A stretch of 64,000 nucleotides of DNA from Nocardioides cavernae (GTDB lineage: Bacteria; Actinomycetota; Actinomycetes; Propionibacteriales; Nocardioidaceae), in the NCBI RefSeq assembly GCF_016907475.1, contig NZ_JAFBCA010000001.1, positions 868,001 through 932,000 of the forward strand, written 5' to 3'. Both the position numbers and the translations under genes were made by a program. Positions 1 to 7,440 of this stretch are shown piece by piece (the stretch's first letter is position 1; every line of letters begins with the position of its first letter). A model generated the notes under the pieces. It searched no databases. It was not told the DNA's origin and was given only the letters and a program-made list of their open reading frames with translations.

Positions 1-1954
1 GGTCGGCCTCGGTGAGCAGGCCCTGGTTGGCGCTGTCGAGGATGCCGGTGCCGGTGTCGAGCAGGATCAGGTTGTAGAAGCGGTCGAGCAGCCCGATCAG
101 CCGGTGGTAGTCGTCGCGCGCCAGGGCCAGCCCGATGCCGGGGTCGTCGTCGGAGGCGAGCACCTCGAGCCGCGACTCGAGGCCCTGCGAGGTGTAGCGC
201 CGCAGCGCGGCGTACGTCGTGATCAGGTCGAGGTCGCGCAGCACGTCGGTCACGGTGCGGTCGTGCGGCGGCGCCACCCGGTGGGCGAGGTTGCCCGCGT
301 CGGGGTTGGCGTCGACGGCGATCACGCGATCGCCGCGGAGCAGCGCGAAGGTGCTGCCCAGGGCGAGCGTGATCGTGGTCTTGCCGACGCCGCCCTTGCG
401 GCTCATCACCACCACCCGCCTCGAGCCGTCGATCGGCGTACGCAGGCGGTGCTCGAGCTCGCGGCGCCGCTGCTCGGGGAGGCTCGGCCCGGGGTTGAGC
501 ACGTGGCCGCTGCCGCGGTAGACCGCGCTGCGCCAGCCTTGCGTCGGGACGGGCACCGGGGCGGCGTACATCACCTCGTCGGTGAAGTCGGCCGCGGAGA
601 CGACCCGTGGCGGGTCGGGCACGACGCTCGGCTCGTACGCCTCGGGCGGCCGCGCCGCGAGCCTGCTCCGGACCAGCAGGACCAGGCTCACCGCGACCCG
701 CCACAGCGCCAGCACGACGCCCAGGATCGGCAGCAGCAGGAGGGCGATCGAGACCACCGCCAGCGCCATGACCGCCCAGTCGCGTCGTTCCCAGGCGAGG
801 TCGAAGACCAGCTGCTGCAACCGGACCCCGTCGCGACCCCGTTCGACGAACTCCGGCAGGTACCAGATCGCCCAGGCGAACGCGCCGACCAGGAGCGGCA
901 CGACGACCACCACCCAGCCGGTCACGAACCGCCGCGAGCGCGGACGCAGCTCGGTCACGCGCGGGTCGACGGGGTGCCCCGGACGCAGGCTCCGCATCAC
1001 CGGTCCGACCCGGGCGAACAGGTCCGGCACGCCGGCCAGGTCGGAGAGCACGTAGTAGCCGTCGAAGCGGACCACCGGGATGAGCTGCTGGAGCATCTGG
1101 AACTGCAGGACCAGCGCGGTCAGGAGCAGCACGCCGCTGCCGGTCGAGACGTACGCCGCCGCGAGCACCAGCACCGTGAGCGCGTTGAAGTGCAGCCCGC
1201 CGAGGTCGGTGCGCACCCGGCCGACCCGGCCGAGGCGGTAGGAGTCGGTCACGTCGGTGTAGAAGGCGGGGAAGACGAGGTAGAGCCCGAAGCCGATCTC
1301 GCCCGGAGTCGCACCGCCGTAGCGGCAGGCGGCCGCGTGCCCAAGCTCGTGGACGACGGCCGCGGTCGTGAGCATGCCGTAGATCAGCAGGGCGATCGTC
1401 GGGGTGGCGAAGAGCTCGCCGATCGCCGCCCAGATGTCGCCCCGCATCACGAGGACGACGTCCGCGACGACGAGGGCGGCGAGCACCAGCGCCACCAGCG
1501 GCGGCCAGAAGACCGGAGCCAGGACCCGGGCCAGCTTGTCGACGATCCGGGCCGGCACCAACGTGCCCTTCGCGGTCAGCGCCAGGAGCGGCCGCGCCCG
1601 CACCGACCGCGTCGGTTCGGGCGACTCGTCGGGGATCACCAGCCCGAGCGGCTCGAGCCGGGTGGTGACCAGGTGGGCAAGGCCGTCGACGCTCAACGTC
1701 CGGCCGTACGCCGCACTCACGTCGTCGGCCACCTGCTCGGCGGGCCGGGGCGGCTCGACGGCGCGCACCACCAGGTGGAGCAGCTCGGACAGCTGCACCA
1801 CCTGGTCGTCCACCCGTCGCACCAGGAAGGCCGGGTCCTTGAGGCCCGAGCCCTGGACGGGGCCCAGGAACTCCAGGCCGCGCGCCTGCCGCCACCGCTG
1901 CCCGGTGGCAGGTGGTGGAGCGGTCGTCATGTGCTCTGCGGTCGTCAGGTCCAT
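1..1954 (-). CDS. RRE-like / M50 metallopeptidase / MinD-EspI-like ATPase fusion, partial
   Basis: The gene reads leftward off the window, leaving 651 residues visible and the C-terminus missing. Seen: residues about 25-110 form a small domain ending LEPLGLV that resembles the PqqD/RRE-like front of peptide zinc metalloproteases. Residues about 120-440 are a multi-pass membrane M50 domain with HELGH at 202-206 and a second acidic motif FDGYY near 297. After a proline-rich linker, a MinD/ParA-type ATPase follows with P-loop RKGGVGKTT near 517-526, DANPDAG near 546 and LLDTGTG near 632. HELGH, linker and P-loop share one frame, so this is a true fusion. The ATPase resembles EspI-type ATPases of type VII secretion loci (family recall). 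Inference: an inner-membrane protease coupled to an ATPase that processes or exports the two peptides encoded just upstream. An in-frame ATG at 1930 is an alternative start; no clear ribosome site precedes either. Confidence 0.8.
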   Translation of the reverse strand, partial: MDLTTAEHMTTAPPPATGQRWRQARGLEFLGPVQGSGLKDPAFLVRRVDDQVVQLSELLHLVVRAVEPPRPAEQVADDVSAAYGRTLSVDGLAHLVTTRLEPLGLVIPDESPEPTRSVRARPLLALTAKGTLVPARIVDKLARVLAPVFWPPLVALVLAALVVADVVLVMRGDIWAAIGELFATPTIALLIYGMLTTAAVVHELGHAAACRYGGATPGEIGFGLYLVFPAFYTDVTDSYRLGRVGRVRTDLGGLHFNALTVLVLAAAYVSTGSGVLLLTALVLQFQMLQQLIPVVRFDGYYVLSDLAGVPDLFARVGPVMRSLRPGHPVDPRVTELRPRSRRFVTGWVVVVVPLLVGAFAWAIWYLPEFVERGRDGVRLQQLVFDLAWERRDWAVMALAVVSIALLLLPILGVVLALWRVAVSLVLLVRSRLAARPPEAYEPSVVPDPPRVVSAADFTDEVMYAAPVPVPTQGWRSAVYRGSGHVLNPGPSLPEQRRRELEHRLRTPIDGSRRVVVMSRKGGVGKTTITLALGSTFALLRGDRVIAVDANPDAGNLAHRVAPPHDRTVTDVLRDLDLITTYAALRRYTSQGLESRLEVLASDDDPGIGLALARDDYHRLIGLLDRFYNLILLDTGTGILDSANQGLLTEAD

Positions 1955-1997
1955 CGCTCTGGGTGCTCTGTCTGCTCTGGTGGGTGGATCCGGTGAC

Positions 1998-2033
1998 GGC
2001 GGCGGGCGCGCCAGAGCAAACGCACCCGCCGCC
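1998..2033 (-). terminator. Hairpin between the second peptide gene and the protease gene
   Basis: Thirteen-base arms (1998-2010 and 2021-2033), perfect apart from one G.U pair, with a 10-base loop. It begins six bases after the 71-residue peptide stop codon. There is no T-run, so it may act as a partial terminator or mRNA stabiliser that raises peptide expression relative to the protease. Confidence 0.45.
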
Positions 2034-2038
2034 GGGTC

Positions 2039-2254
2039 TCACGGCATGTGCATCTGCACCGAGGCTAGGTACTGCAGCGCCAGTGCATTGGCCTGGGAGC
2101 CGATGGTCGCTGCGTTGACGGCGAGGGCGAGATTGACACCCACGACGTTGGTGACGTTGACGCACGCGAACTGGCAGCTCAACGTCTCCCGACGAGGCAG
2201 CGGCGTGGCCGTCTCGGCGTCGAGGTCGGCCATGGCGATCTCGGGTCGGACCAT
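2039..2254 (-). CDS. LPxRETL small peptide A (71 aa), candidate modified or exported peptide precursor
   Basis: Unrecognised small protein. The start is firm: AGGAGGTGA lies seven bases before the ATG. The acidic N-terminal part contains LPRRETL (residues about 19-25), followed by an Asn/Val/Ala-rich part with two cysteines (SCQFAC) and the block VNAATIGS. It is a paralogue of the 64-residue peptide immediately upstream: both carry an LDxE segment, LPxRETL, an N-rich stretch and an NAAT block. A conserved front half and diverging rear half fit a leader-plus-core precursor. It lies 84 bases upstream of the M50-ATPase fusion and reads the same way, so co-transcription is likely. Alternative: an unmodified exported peptide pair, loosely analogous to paired type VII substrates, although no WxG motif is present. 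No function is known to me. Confidence 0.8.
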   Translation of the reverse strand: MVRPEIAMADLDAETATPLPRRETLSCQFACVNVTNVVGVNLALAVNAATIGSQANALALQYLASVQMHMP

Positions 2255-2301
2255 GCCGGTTCACCTCCTCTCGTGCTGGTCGGGGCGAAGGACGGTGACC
2301 T

Positions 2302-2333
2302 GCGTGGCCTCCCCCTCCGCAGGGAGGCCACGC
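2302..2333 (-). terminator. Perfect hairpin between the two peptide genes
   Basis: Perfect 12-base inverted repeat (2302-2313 with 2322-2333) and an 8-base loop, beginning eight bases after the stop of the 64-residue peptide. No T-tract follows. It is placed to attenuate readthrough and set the ratio of the two peptides. Confidence 0.5.
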
Positions 2334-2340
2334 GAGGCCG

Positions 2341-2535
2341 TCAGCCCTGGTAGACCGTGATCGCCTGCCACGCCTCGCTGTGTGCGAGGGACGCGAAAGT
2401 GGCGGCGTTGAGGGCCATGGACGAGTTGTTCGCCACGATGTTGGCGAAGTTGGTGTTGCCGAAGGTCAGCGTCTCCCGGGTCGGAAGAAGCTCGGTGCGC
2501 TCGGTGTCGAGCTCGGCGAATGACAGTTCCCGCAT
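2341..2535 (-). CDS. LPxRETL small peptide B (64 aa), candidate modified or exported peptide precursor
   Basis: Unrecognised small protein, first gene of the leftward peptide/protease unit. A very strong GGGGGAGGTGA ribosome site precedes the ATG. Sequence layout: acidic ELDTERTE, then LPTRETL (residues 18-24), then an Asn-rich stretch (NTNFANIVANNSS), then ALNAATFAS and a short tail ending VYQG. It has no cysteine, unlike its paralogue. The shared LPxRETL and NAAT blocks, tandem arrangement, strong translation signal and downstream membrane protease-ATPase suggest a peptide made in quantity and then processed or exported. Whether it is chemically modified cannot be seen: no lanthionine, radical-SAM or YcaO enzyme lies inside the window, though the cluster continues to the left. 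Confidence 0.82.
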   Translation of the reverse strand: MRELSFAELDTERTELLPTRETLTFGNTNFANIVANNSSMALNAATFASLAHSEAWQAITVYQG

Positions 2536-2584
2536 GATGTTCACCTCCCCCCTCTGTGCGGTGTTCTCTGGCGGGCACATCCGA

Positions 2585-2643
2585 CACGACCTCGCGTGAC
2601 TCCTGCGTGACCGCGCCATACGCCCGCCACCTGCACCGTGACC
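2585..2643 (-). promoter_or_regulatory. Candidate SARP operator: direct repeats upstream of peptide B
   Basis: On the minus strand, heptamers GGTCACG (2637-2643), GGTCACG (2606-2612), AGTCACG (2595-2601) and GGTCGTG (2585-2591) occur 31, 11 and 10 bases apart, so all lie on about the same helix face. SARP regulators are known to bind heptamer direct repeats with about 11-base spacing. The repeats sit 50-110 bases upstream of the peptide B start and between it and a divergent SARP gene. No clear -10 box was found. Confidence 0.4.
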
Positions 2644-2787
2644 GGTCCAGACGTCGACCCCAATCGTGGGGAAATCCTTTCGGTCGTTCGCCCCTACGGG
2701 TGGGGCCCCGTCAGGCTGCTCGCAAGGGATCACCGCGCCTCGGGCAAGCGAGAGCGGTGGGGGAGAGGGATGTCTCGGTGATCGACC

Positions 2788-4404
2788 ATGCGGGAGACCA
2801 GTCGCGCGACCAGATCTGCCACTAGCCGTGGCCTGAGCCTCCTCGGCGGGTGGCAGCTCGTCGTGGACGGCGACGTCGTCGTGCTCGGCGGCCGCGAGCA
2901 GCGCCTGTGTGCGCTGCTCGCGCTCGGCGGCACGCGGGCCCGTGCCCAGGTCGCCGGCACGCTCTGGCCGGACAGCACCGACACGCGTGCGCTGGCCAGC
3001 CTCCGGCGGGCGGTGGCGCAGACCCACCAGCGGTGCGCCGGTCTGCTCGCCGCCGACCGGACCAGCATCGGGCTCGCGGCCGACGTGGTGGTGGACGTCG
3101 ACGCCCTCCGGGCGGCCGTGACCGACCCGGGGGTCGACCGGTCGCTGCTCGTCACGCTGGCGGGGGAGGAGCTGCTGCCCGGCTGGTACGACGGATGGGT
3201 CGAGGAGCAGCGCGACGACCTCGAGCGCGAGCGGGTCGGCGCACTCGAGCGCCTCTCCCGCCGGGCGCTCGAGCATGGTGACACCGGGCTCGCCGAGGAC
3301 GCCGCCCGCGCCGTGGCCCGCCTCGAGCCGCTGCGCGAGTCGGCGAGCGAGCTGCTCATCCGCGCCCTCCTCGGACGTGACGACCGGGCCGGGGCGGTGC
3401 GCGAGCTCGATCGCTACCGCGAGGTCGTCCGCACCGAGCTCGGGGTCGTGCCGTCGCCCGCGCTCGTGACGCTCGTCGAGGCCGCTCCGGTCGTGGTCCA
3501 TGCCCCCGCCCCGGTCCGGACGCCCGTCGTCCCCGTCGCTGTACCGGTCGCCGTCCCGGGCCCCGGGGCGCGGCCCGCTCCACCCGTCGCCGTGCCCGCC
3601 CCGCGCCGCGCCCGGCCCCTCGATCCGCCGCCCCCACCGATCCCCCTGTCCCCCACGGGGCCGGCCGGCTTGTCCTGGCGGGCGACCGCCGCCCGGCTGG
3701 CGGTGGGGGCGGCCCTCGTCCTGGCAGCCTCGCTGTCGATCGCCAACCTCGGCCCCGACGGCGCGCAGCCCGCCCCGGCCCCCGCCGGCGGCACCGCGGA
3801 CCAGCCGACGGGGACGGCCGCCGAGCCGGACGGCAACCGTCGGGTGCCCGCCGCCCGGGAGGTCCTGGTGCGTCCGGTCGCCGCCGCGCAGGGAGCTGCG
3901 GCCTTCGTCGTCCGTGCCACCCAGCGGCCGGCCCGGGTGCGGTTCGAGGTCGCCGGCCCGTCCGGCAGCAACGTCGTACGCAGCGTCGTCGTCCGCAGCC
4001 GCGACGGCAACCGGCTCGTCCTCGACGGGCTCGACGGCGGCACCTACGAGTGGTCGGCGACCTCTCCCACGGCCGCGCCCGTCGCCGGCGAGGTCCGCGT
4101 CGCCGAGGTCGAGGCTCCCGCCCTCGCCGCGGCAGCGGAGCCGAGCGGCGGGCCGTCTCCCACCCCCACCTCCACGCCCAGCCCGACAGCCACGCCCACC
4201 TCCACGCCGACGTACACCCCGACTCCCACCCCGACTCCCACCCCGACCCCGACTCCCACGTCGACGCCGACCCACCACCCCAGCCCCAGCCAGACGCCCA
4301 GCCAGACGCCCAGCCAGACCCCCCAGCCCAGCCCGACGCGGCACCCGAGCCCGTCCGGCGCACCCACCGATCCGGGGACACAGGACCCCGGACCCCTGGG
4401 GTGA
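2788..4404 (+). CDS. Membrane-anchored SARP (BTAD-domain) transcriptional regulator
   Basis: Residues about 14-105 form an OmpR-type winged helix and about 110-235 a bacterial transcriptional activation (BTAD) domain, the core of AfsR/SARP activators. A Pro/Ala-rich linker follows, then one transmembrane helix at about 298-320, a small beta-rich extracytoplasmic segment at about 360-450, and a long Pro/Thr/Ser tail of PT repeats and three SQTP repeats that would span or enter the wall. SARPs are normally soluble, so a DNA-binding head tethered to an external sensor-like tail (CadC/ToxR-like topology) is unusual. A stop codon three codons upstream fixes the ATG as the first possible start. It is divergent from the peptide genes and may control them. 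The DNA-binding call is solid; the sensing role is inferred. Confidence 0.85.
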   Translation: MRETSRATRSATSRGLSLLGGWQLVVDGDVVVLGGREQRLCALLALGGTRARAQVAGTLWPDSTDTRALASLRRAVAQTHQRCAGLLAADRTSIGLAADVVVDVDALRAAVTDPGVDRSLLVTLAGEELLPGWYDGWVEEQRDDLERERVGALERLSRRALEHGDTGLAEDAARAVARLEPLRESASELLIRALLGRDDRAGAVRELDRYREVVRTELGVVPSPALVTLVEAAPVVVHAPAPVRTPVVPVAVPVAVPGPGARPAPPVAVPAPRRARPLDPPPPPIPLSPTGPAGLSWRATAARLAVGAALVLAASLSIANLGPDGAQPAPAPAGGTADQPTGTAAEPDGNRRVPAAREVLVRPVAAAQGAAAFVVRATQRPARVRFEVAGPSGSNVVRSVVVRSRDGNRLVLDGLDGGTYEWSATSPTAAPVAGEVRVAEVEAPALAAAAEPSGGPSPTPTSTPSPTATPTSTPTYTPTPTPTPTPTPTPTSTPTHHPSPSQTPSQTPSQTPQPSPTRHPSPSGAPTDPGTQDPGPLG

Positions 4405-4416
4405 GGAGCCAGCGCA

Positions 4417-5970
4417 ATGTCCACCACCACGACACCGACCGCCCGCGCCGTACGCCGCCGCGCCACCGCCGCGCTTCTCGCTGTCCTGCTGGCGGCAGCC
4501 ACCGCCCTCGTGGCGCTGCCGGCGCCTCGTGCGGCCGGCGCCGACGACCGCGGCAGGCACTGGGCCGGCTTCCGCATCCCGAAGACCGGCCACGCTGCGG
4601 GTGGCTGGATCGGTGGCTACCGCGTCGACGGAACCCCCGTCTTCGTGATCACGCCGGGGCGTCGCCCCAACCGGGCCGGCTTCCGCCCGGCCGACGCCAC
4701 CTCCAACCTGCGCGGGCCGAAGGGCCCCTCGGGCGCCGCCACCGAGCGCGCCGCCTGGATCCTGTCGAAGTACGGCGGCCACAAGGACGCCGTGCAGGCC
4801 GCTGCCGTCGACGCGGCGGTGCTGCACCTGCTCGGGGGCCGCGCCTGGCGGTTCGGTGCGCCCCGAGGGGCCGCCCGGATCCGGGCCTCCGGTGACCCGG
4901 CCACGGTGCGCCGCTACGTACGCCTGATGCTGCGCGGCTCGCGAGCCAGCGCCGGGCCGCACCAGGTCGCCGTGGTCGCCAGCACCGCGGATGTCGGCGG
5001 GGTGACCGGCGTGACGGTTCGCGTGACCGACGGTCACGGAGGGCCGGTCGCCGGGCTGCCGGTGCGCGTGACCTCGCCCGACGGCGGGCCGTCCCAGCCG
5101 GCGGCGGGGCCGATCGACACCGTGACCGGTGACGACGGACGGGCGGTGGTGCGACTGGCCGCGCCGCTCGCCGGGTGGCGGACGGTCGTCGCCGAGGTGG
5201 GCCAGGTACCCCTGCACTGGCTGCGGGTGCGCCGTGGGGACCGCAAGCGGCAGGCCTCCGCGGCGGAGGGCGGTGTGCGGCGCACGATCGTGGCCAGCGC
5301 GCGGGTCGCGGTCCGCGGCCCGCAGTCGCTGACATTGGCGGCGGACCCGGCCGTGCTCGTGGCCGGCTCCCCGGCCAGGGTCGTGGCCACGATCGGCGGT
5401 GACGGTTCCAGCCGCACGGCCACGGCGTCCCTGCACGGACCGTTCGCGTCGGCGTCGGCTGCCAGCTGCAGTGGTGCCGCCGTCGCGACGGTGTCGATGC
5501 CGGTGGTCGGCGACGGCGCCTACGCCTCGCCCGCCATCGCGCCGTCGGCGGGGGGCTACTACCTGTGGCGCGTCGCCGTCGACGGCACCGACACCAGCGT
5601 GCCGGTGGCCTCGTGCGGCGCGCCGGTGCGCGTGCGCGCCCGAGCGACGGTGAGTCTCACGGCCCCGAGCAGCGCGGCCCCGTCCGACGTCGTCTCGGCC
5701 CAGGTCACCGTCGCCGGGCTGCCCTTCGGCGGGCCGATCGACGTCACCACGTCGCTCTACGGGCCCTACGGCACGGCCACCGAGGCCTGCACCGGCAACC
5801 ATCGCGACGTTGTCCAGCGCCGACCGGGCAACGGCACGTTCACGTCGATCAGCTTCCAGGTGGACGAGAGCGGCTGGTACGCCTGGCGCGCCTCGGTCCC
5901 GGAGGGCGACCTGTGGTTGGGAGCGACCTCCATCTGTGGAGCGGTGGGGACGCTGACCCAAGTCCCATAA
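4417..5970 (+). CDS. Secreted protein with Ig-like domains, function unknown
   Basis: A 517-residue exported protein. It has a signal peptide of about 40 residues (basic start, Ala/Leu core, cleavage near RAAGA). The front domain (about 45-180) contains a helix-like stretch AAWILSKYGGHKDAVQAAAVD resembling parts of surface thioester-type proteins, but no convincing Cys/Gln pair was seen. At least three beta-rich Ig-like segments follow (about 185-290, 300-410 and 410-517); the last two hold matched cysteines suggesting disulfides, and each carries a YLWR or YAWR motif. GTGAGGAG overlaps the stop of the regulator gene 12 bases upstream, so the two are probably co-transcribed. It may be the extracellular partner of the membrane SARP (inference). 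No catalytic motif was found. Confidence 0.72.
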   Translation: MSTTTTPTARAVRRRATAALLAVLLAAATALVALPAPRAAGADDRGRHWAGFRIPKTGHAAGGWIGGYRVDGTPVFVITPGRRPNRAGFRPADATSNLRGPKGPSGAATERAAWILSKYGGHKDAVQAAAVDAAVLHLLGGRAWRFGAPRGAARIRASGDPATVRRYVRLMLRGSRASAGPHQVAVVASTADVGGVTGVTVRVTDGHGGPVAGLPVRVTSPDGGPSQPAAGPIDTVTGDDGRAVVRLAAPLAGWRTVVAEVGQVPLHWLRVRRGDRKRQASAAEGGVRRTIVASARVAVRGPQSLTLAADPAVLVAGSPARVVATIGGDGSSRTATASLHGPFASASAASCSGAAVATVSMPVVGDGAYASPAIAPSAGGYYLWRVAVDGTDTSVPVASCGAPVRVRARATVSLTAPSSAAPSDVVSAQVTVAGLPFGGPIDVTTSLYGPYGTATEACTGNHRDVVQRRPGNGTFTSISFQVDESGWYAWRASVPEGDLWLGATSICGAVGTLTQVP

Positions 5971-5972
5971 AA

Positions 5973-5986
5973 AGTCAGGCTTGACT
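5973..5986 (+). promoter_or_regulatory. Candidate TetR operator
   Basis: Inverted repeat AGTCA-ggct-TGACT overlapping the -35 box of the next promoter, as expected for TetR autorepression. Confidence 0.5.
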
Positions 5987-6009
5987 GTTTGTTTGTCGAA
6001 CGGCAGTCT
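5981..6009 (+). promoter_or_regulatory. Promoter of the atu-like operon
   Basis: TTGACT (5981-5986), a 17-base spacer, CAGTCT (6004-6009), then seven bases to a GTG. This predicts a leaderless transcript starting at the TetR start codon and is the best sigma-70-like promoter in the window. Confidence 0.55.
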
Positions 6010-6016
6010 TGCGTGC

Positions 6017-6664
6017 GTGACCTCCCCCTCCGCGTCCTCGACGGCAGCCGCGCGCGTGCCGCAGGCCGACCGGACCCGGGCGATGCGGGCACGGCTGCTG
6101 GAGGCGACGGTCGAGCTGCTGGTCGAGCGCGGCTTCGCGGGCACCTCGACGACCCTCGTCTCGGACCGGGCGGGCGTGAGCCGCGGCGCGCAGCTGCACC
6201 ACTTCCCGACCAAGAACGACCTCGTCGTCGCTGCCGTCGAGCACCTCACCGAGCGCCGCGGTGCCGAGCTGGCCGAGGCGGTGGCACACCTGCCGACCGG
6301 CGGACGGCGTACGCGTGCGGTCGTCGAGATGCTCGGCGACCACTTCGCCTCGCCGGTCTTCGCCGCCGCGCTCGAGCTCTGGGTCGCGGCCCGCACTGAC
6401 GACGCCCTGCTCGCCGCCGTCGGCCCGCTGGAGCAGCGGGTCGGCCGCGAGGCACACCGGATGACGGTCGCCGCGCTCGGCGTCGACGAGTCGCGGCCGG
6501 GCGTGCGCGAGCTGGTGCAGGCGACCCTCGACCTGGTGCGCGGGCTGGGCCTGGCCTCCACGATCACCGACGACTCCGCGCGGCGTCGTCGGATCCTGCG
6601 GGAGTGGGCCGACGTGCTCGACCGCGAGCTCGACCGCGACGACGACGAGGGGACCCAGGAGTGA
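6017..6664 (+). CDS. TetR/AcrR family transcriptional regulator
   Basis: A 215-residue repressor-type protein. The N-terminal helix-turn-helix (about residues 18-65) contains the typical GFAGTSTTLVSDRAGVSRGA and LHHFPTKNDLVVAA segments; a ligand-binding helical domain follows. The GTG at 6017 was chosen because a promoter with correct 17-base spacing ends seven bases before it; a TTG at 5981 lies inside that promoter. As first gene of a tightly overlapped eight-gene operon with an operator-like palindrome over its own -35, it probably represses the whole operon until an acyl-CoA intermediate is present (inference from TetR regulators of fatty-acid and terpenoid breakdown). Its stop overlaps the next GTG start. 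Confidence 0.88.
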   Translation: MTSPSASSTAAARVPQADRTRAMRARLLEATVELLVERGFAGTSTTLVSDRAGVSRGAQLHHFPTKNDLVVAAVEHLTERRGAELAEAVAHLPTGGRRTRAVVEMLGDHFASPVFAAALELWVAARTDDALLAAVGPLEQRVGREAHRMTVAALGVDESRPGVRELVQATLDLVRGLGLASTITDDSARRRRILREWADVLDRELDRDDDEGTQE

Positions 6665-7440
6665 CGGACGTACTGACGCAGGTGCTCGCCGACCTCGAGG
6701 CCGAGGGCGACCGGCTCGAGCAGCTGGTCGCCGGCCTCGATGAGGACGGGTGGCGTACGCCGACGCCCGCCCCCGGCTGGGACGTCGCGAACCAGGTCGC
6801 CCACCTCGCGTGGACCGACGAGGTCGCGGTCAAGGCGGCGACCGACAAGGAGGCGTGGGACGAGGTCGTCCTCGGCGCCATCGCCGACCCGACGGGCTAC
6901 GTCGACGCGCAGGCGCTCGCCATCGCCCGGGAGCCCGGACTCCTCGAGCGCTGGCACCGCGCGCGGGCCGACCTCCGGGCGACGCTCGTCGCGATGCCGC
7001 GGGGCGAGAAGATGCCGTGGTTCGGTCCGCCGATGTCGCCGACCTCGATGGCGACCGCCCGGTTGATGGAGACGTGGGCCCACGGCCTCGACGTGCACGA
7101 GGGCCTCGGCGCCCCGGTCGACGACACTGACCGCATCCGCCACGTCGCCCACCTCGGCGTCCGCACCCGCGGCTTCGCGTTTGCCGTGCACGGCCTCGAC
7201 GCACCCGCCGAGGAGTTCCGCGTCGACCTCGCCGCGCCGTCCGGCGACGTGTGGTCGTGGGGACCGGAGGACGCCGCGCAGACGCTCACCGGCAGCGCGG
7301 GCGACTTCTGCCGGCTGGTCACCCAGCGTCTCCACCGCGCCGACACCGACCTCGTCGCCACCGGCGCCGACGTCGACCGGTGGCTCGACATCGCCCAGGC
7401 CTTCGCCGGCCAGCCGGGCGAGGGACGGAGCCCGAGGTGA
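6661..7440 (+). CDS. TIGR03084 family metal-binding protein (DinB/maleylpyruvate isomerase-like)
   Basis: A 259-residue protein of the actinobacterial TIGR03084 family, a four-helix DinB-like fold related to mycothiol-dependent maleylpyruvate isomerase. The front half has WDVANQVAHLAWTDE and the middle has WAHGLDVHE, supplying the His/Glu residues expected to bind a divalent metal. Start GTG shares four bases with the TetR stop. The exact reaction is unknown. Its place in an acyl-CoA catabolic operon, next to an AtuA-like protein, suggests an accessory or thiol-dependent step. Confidence 0.85.
   Translation: MTDVLTQVLADLEAEGDRLEQLVAGLDEDGWRTPTPAPGWDVANQVAHLAWTDEVAVKAATDKEAWDEVVLGAIADPTGYVDAQALAIAREPGLLERWHRARADLRATLVAMPRGEKMPWFGPPMSPTSMATARLMETWAHGLDVHEGLGAPVDDTDRIRHVAHLGVRTRGFAFAVHGLDAPAEEFRVDLAAPSGDVWSWGPEDAAQTLTGSAGDFCRLVTQRLHRADTDLVATGADVDRWLDIAQAFAGQPGEGRSPR

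Noticed and set aside
104..1996. Long plus-strand open frame opposite the protease-ATPase gene
   Set aside because: Composition is His/Arg/Gln-rich shadow coding; the minus strand holds HELGH and P-loop motifs in one frame.
2039..2535. Peptides as lanthipeptide, daptide or WXG100 proteins
   Set aside because: Peptide B has no Cys, no lanthionine or daptide enzymes are visible, and there is no WxG motif; the class stays open.
4160..4340. Short tandem repeats resembling a CRISPR-like array
   Set aside because: They are codon-level PT and SQTP repeats of the regulator tail, without unique spacers.
2341..7335. Very long open frame on the minus strand through the regulator and terpenoid genes
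   Set aside because: It lies antisense to genes with clear families; its only convincing part is the last 64 codons, which are the peptide B gene with its own ribosome site.
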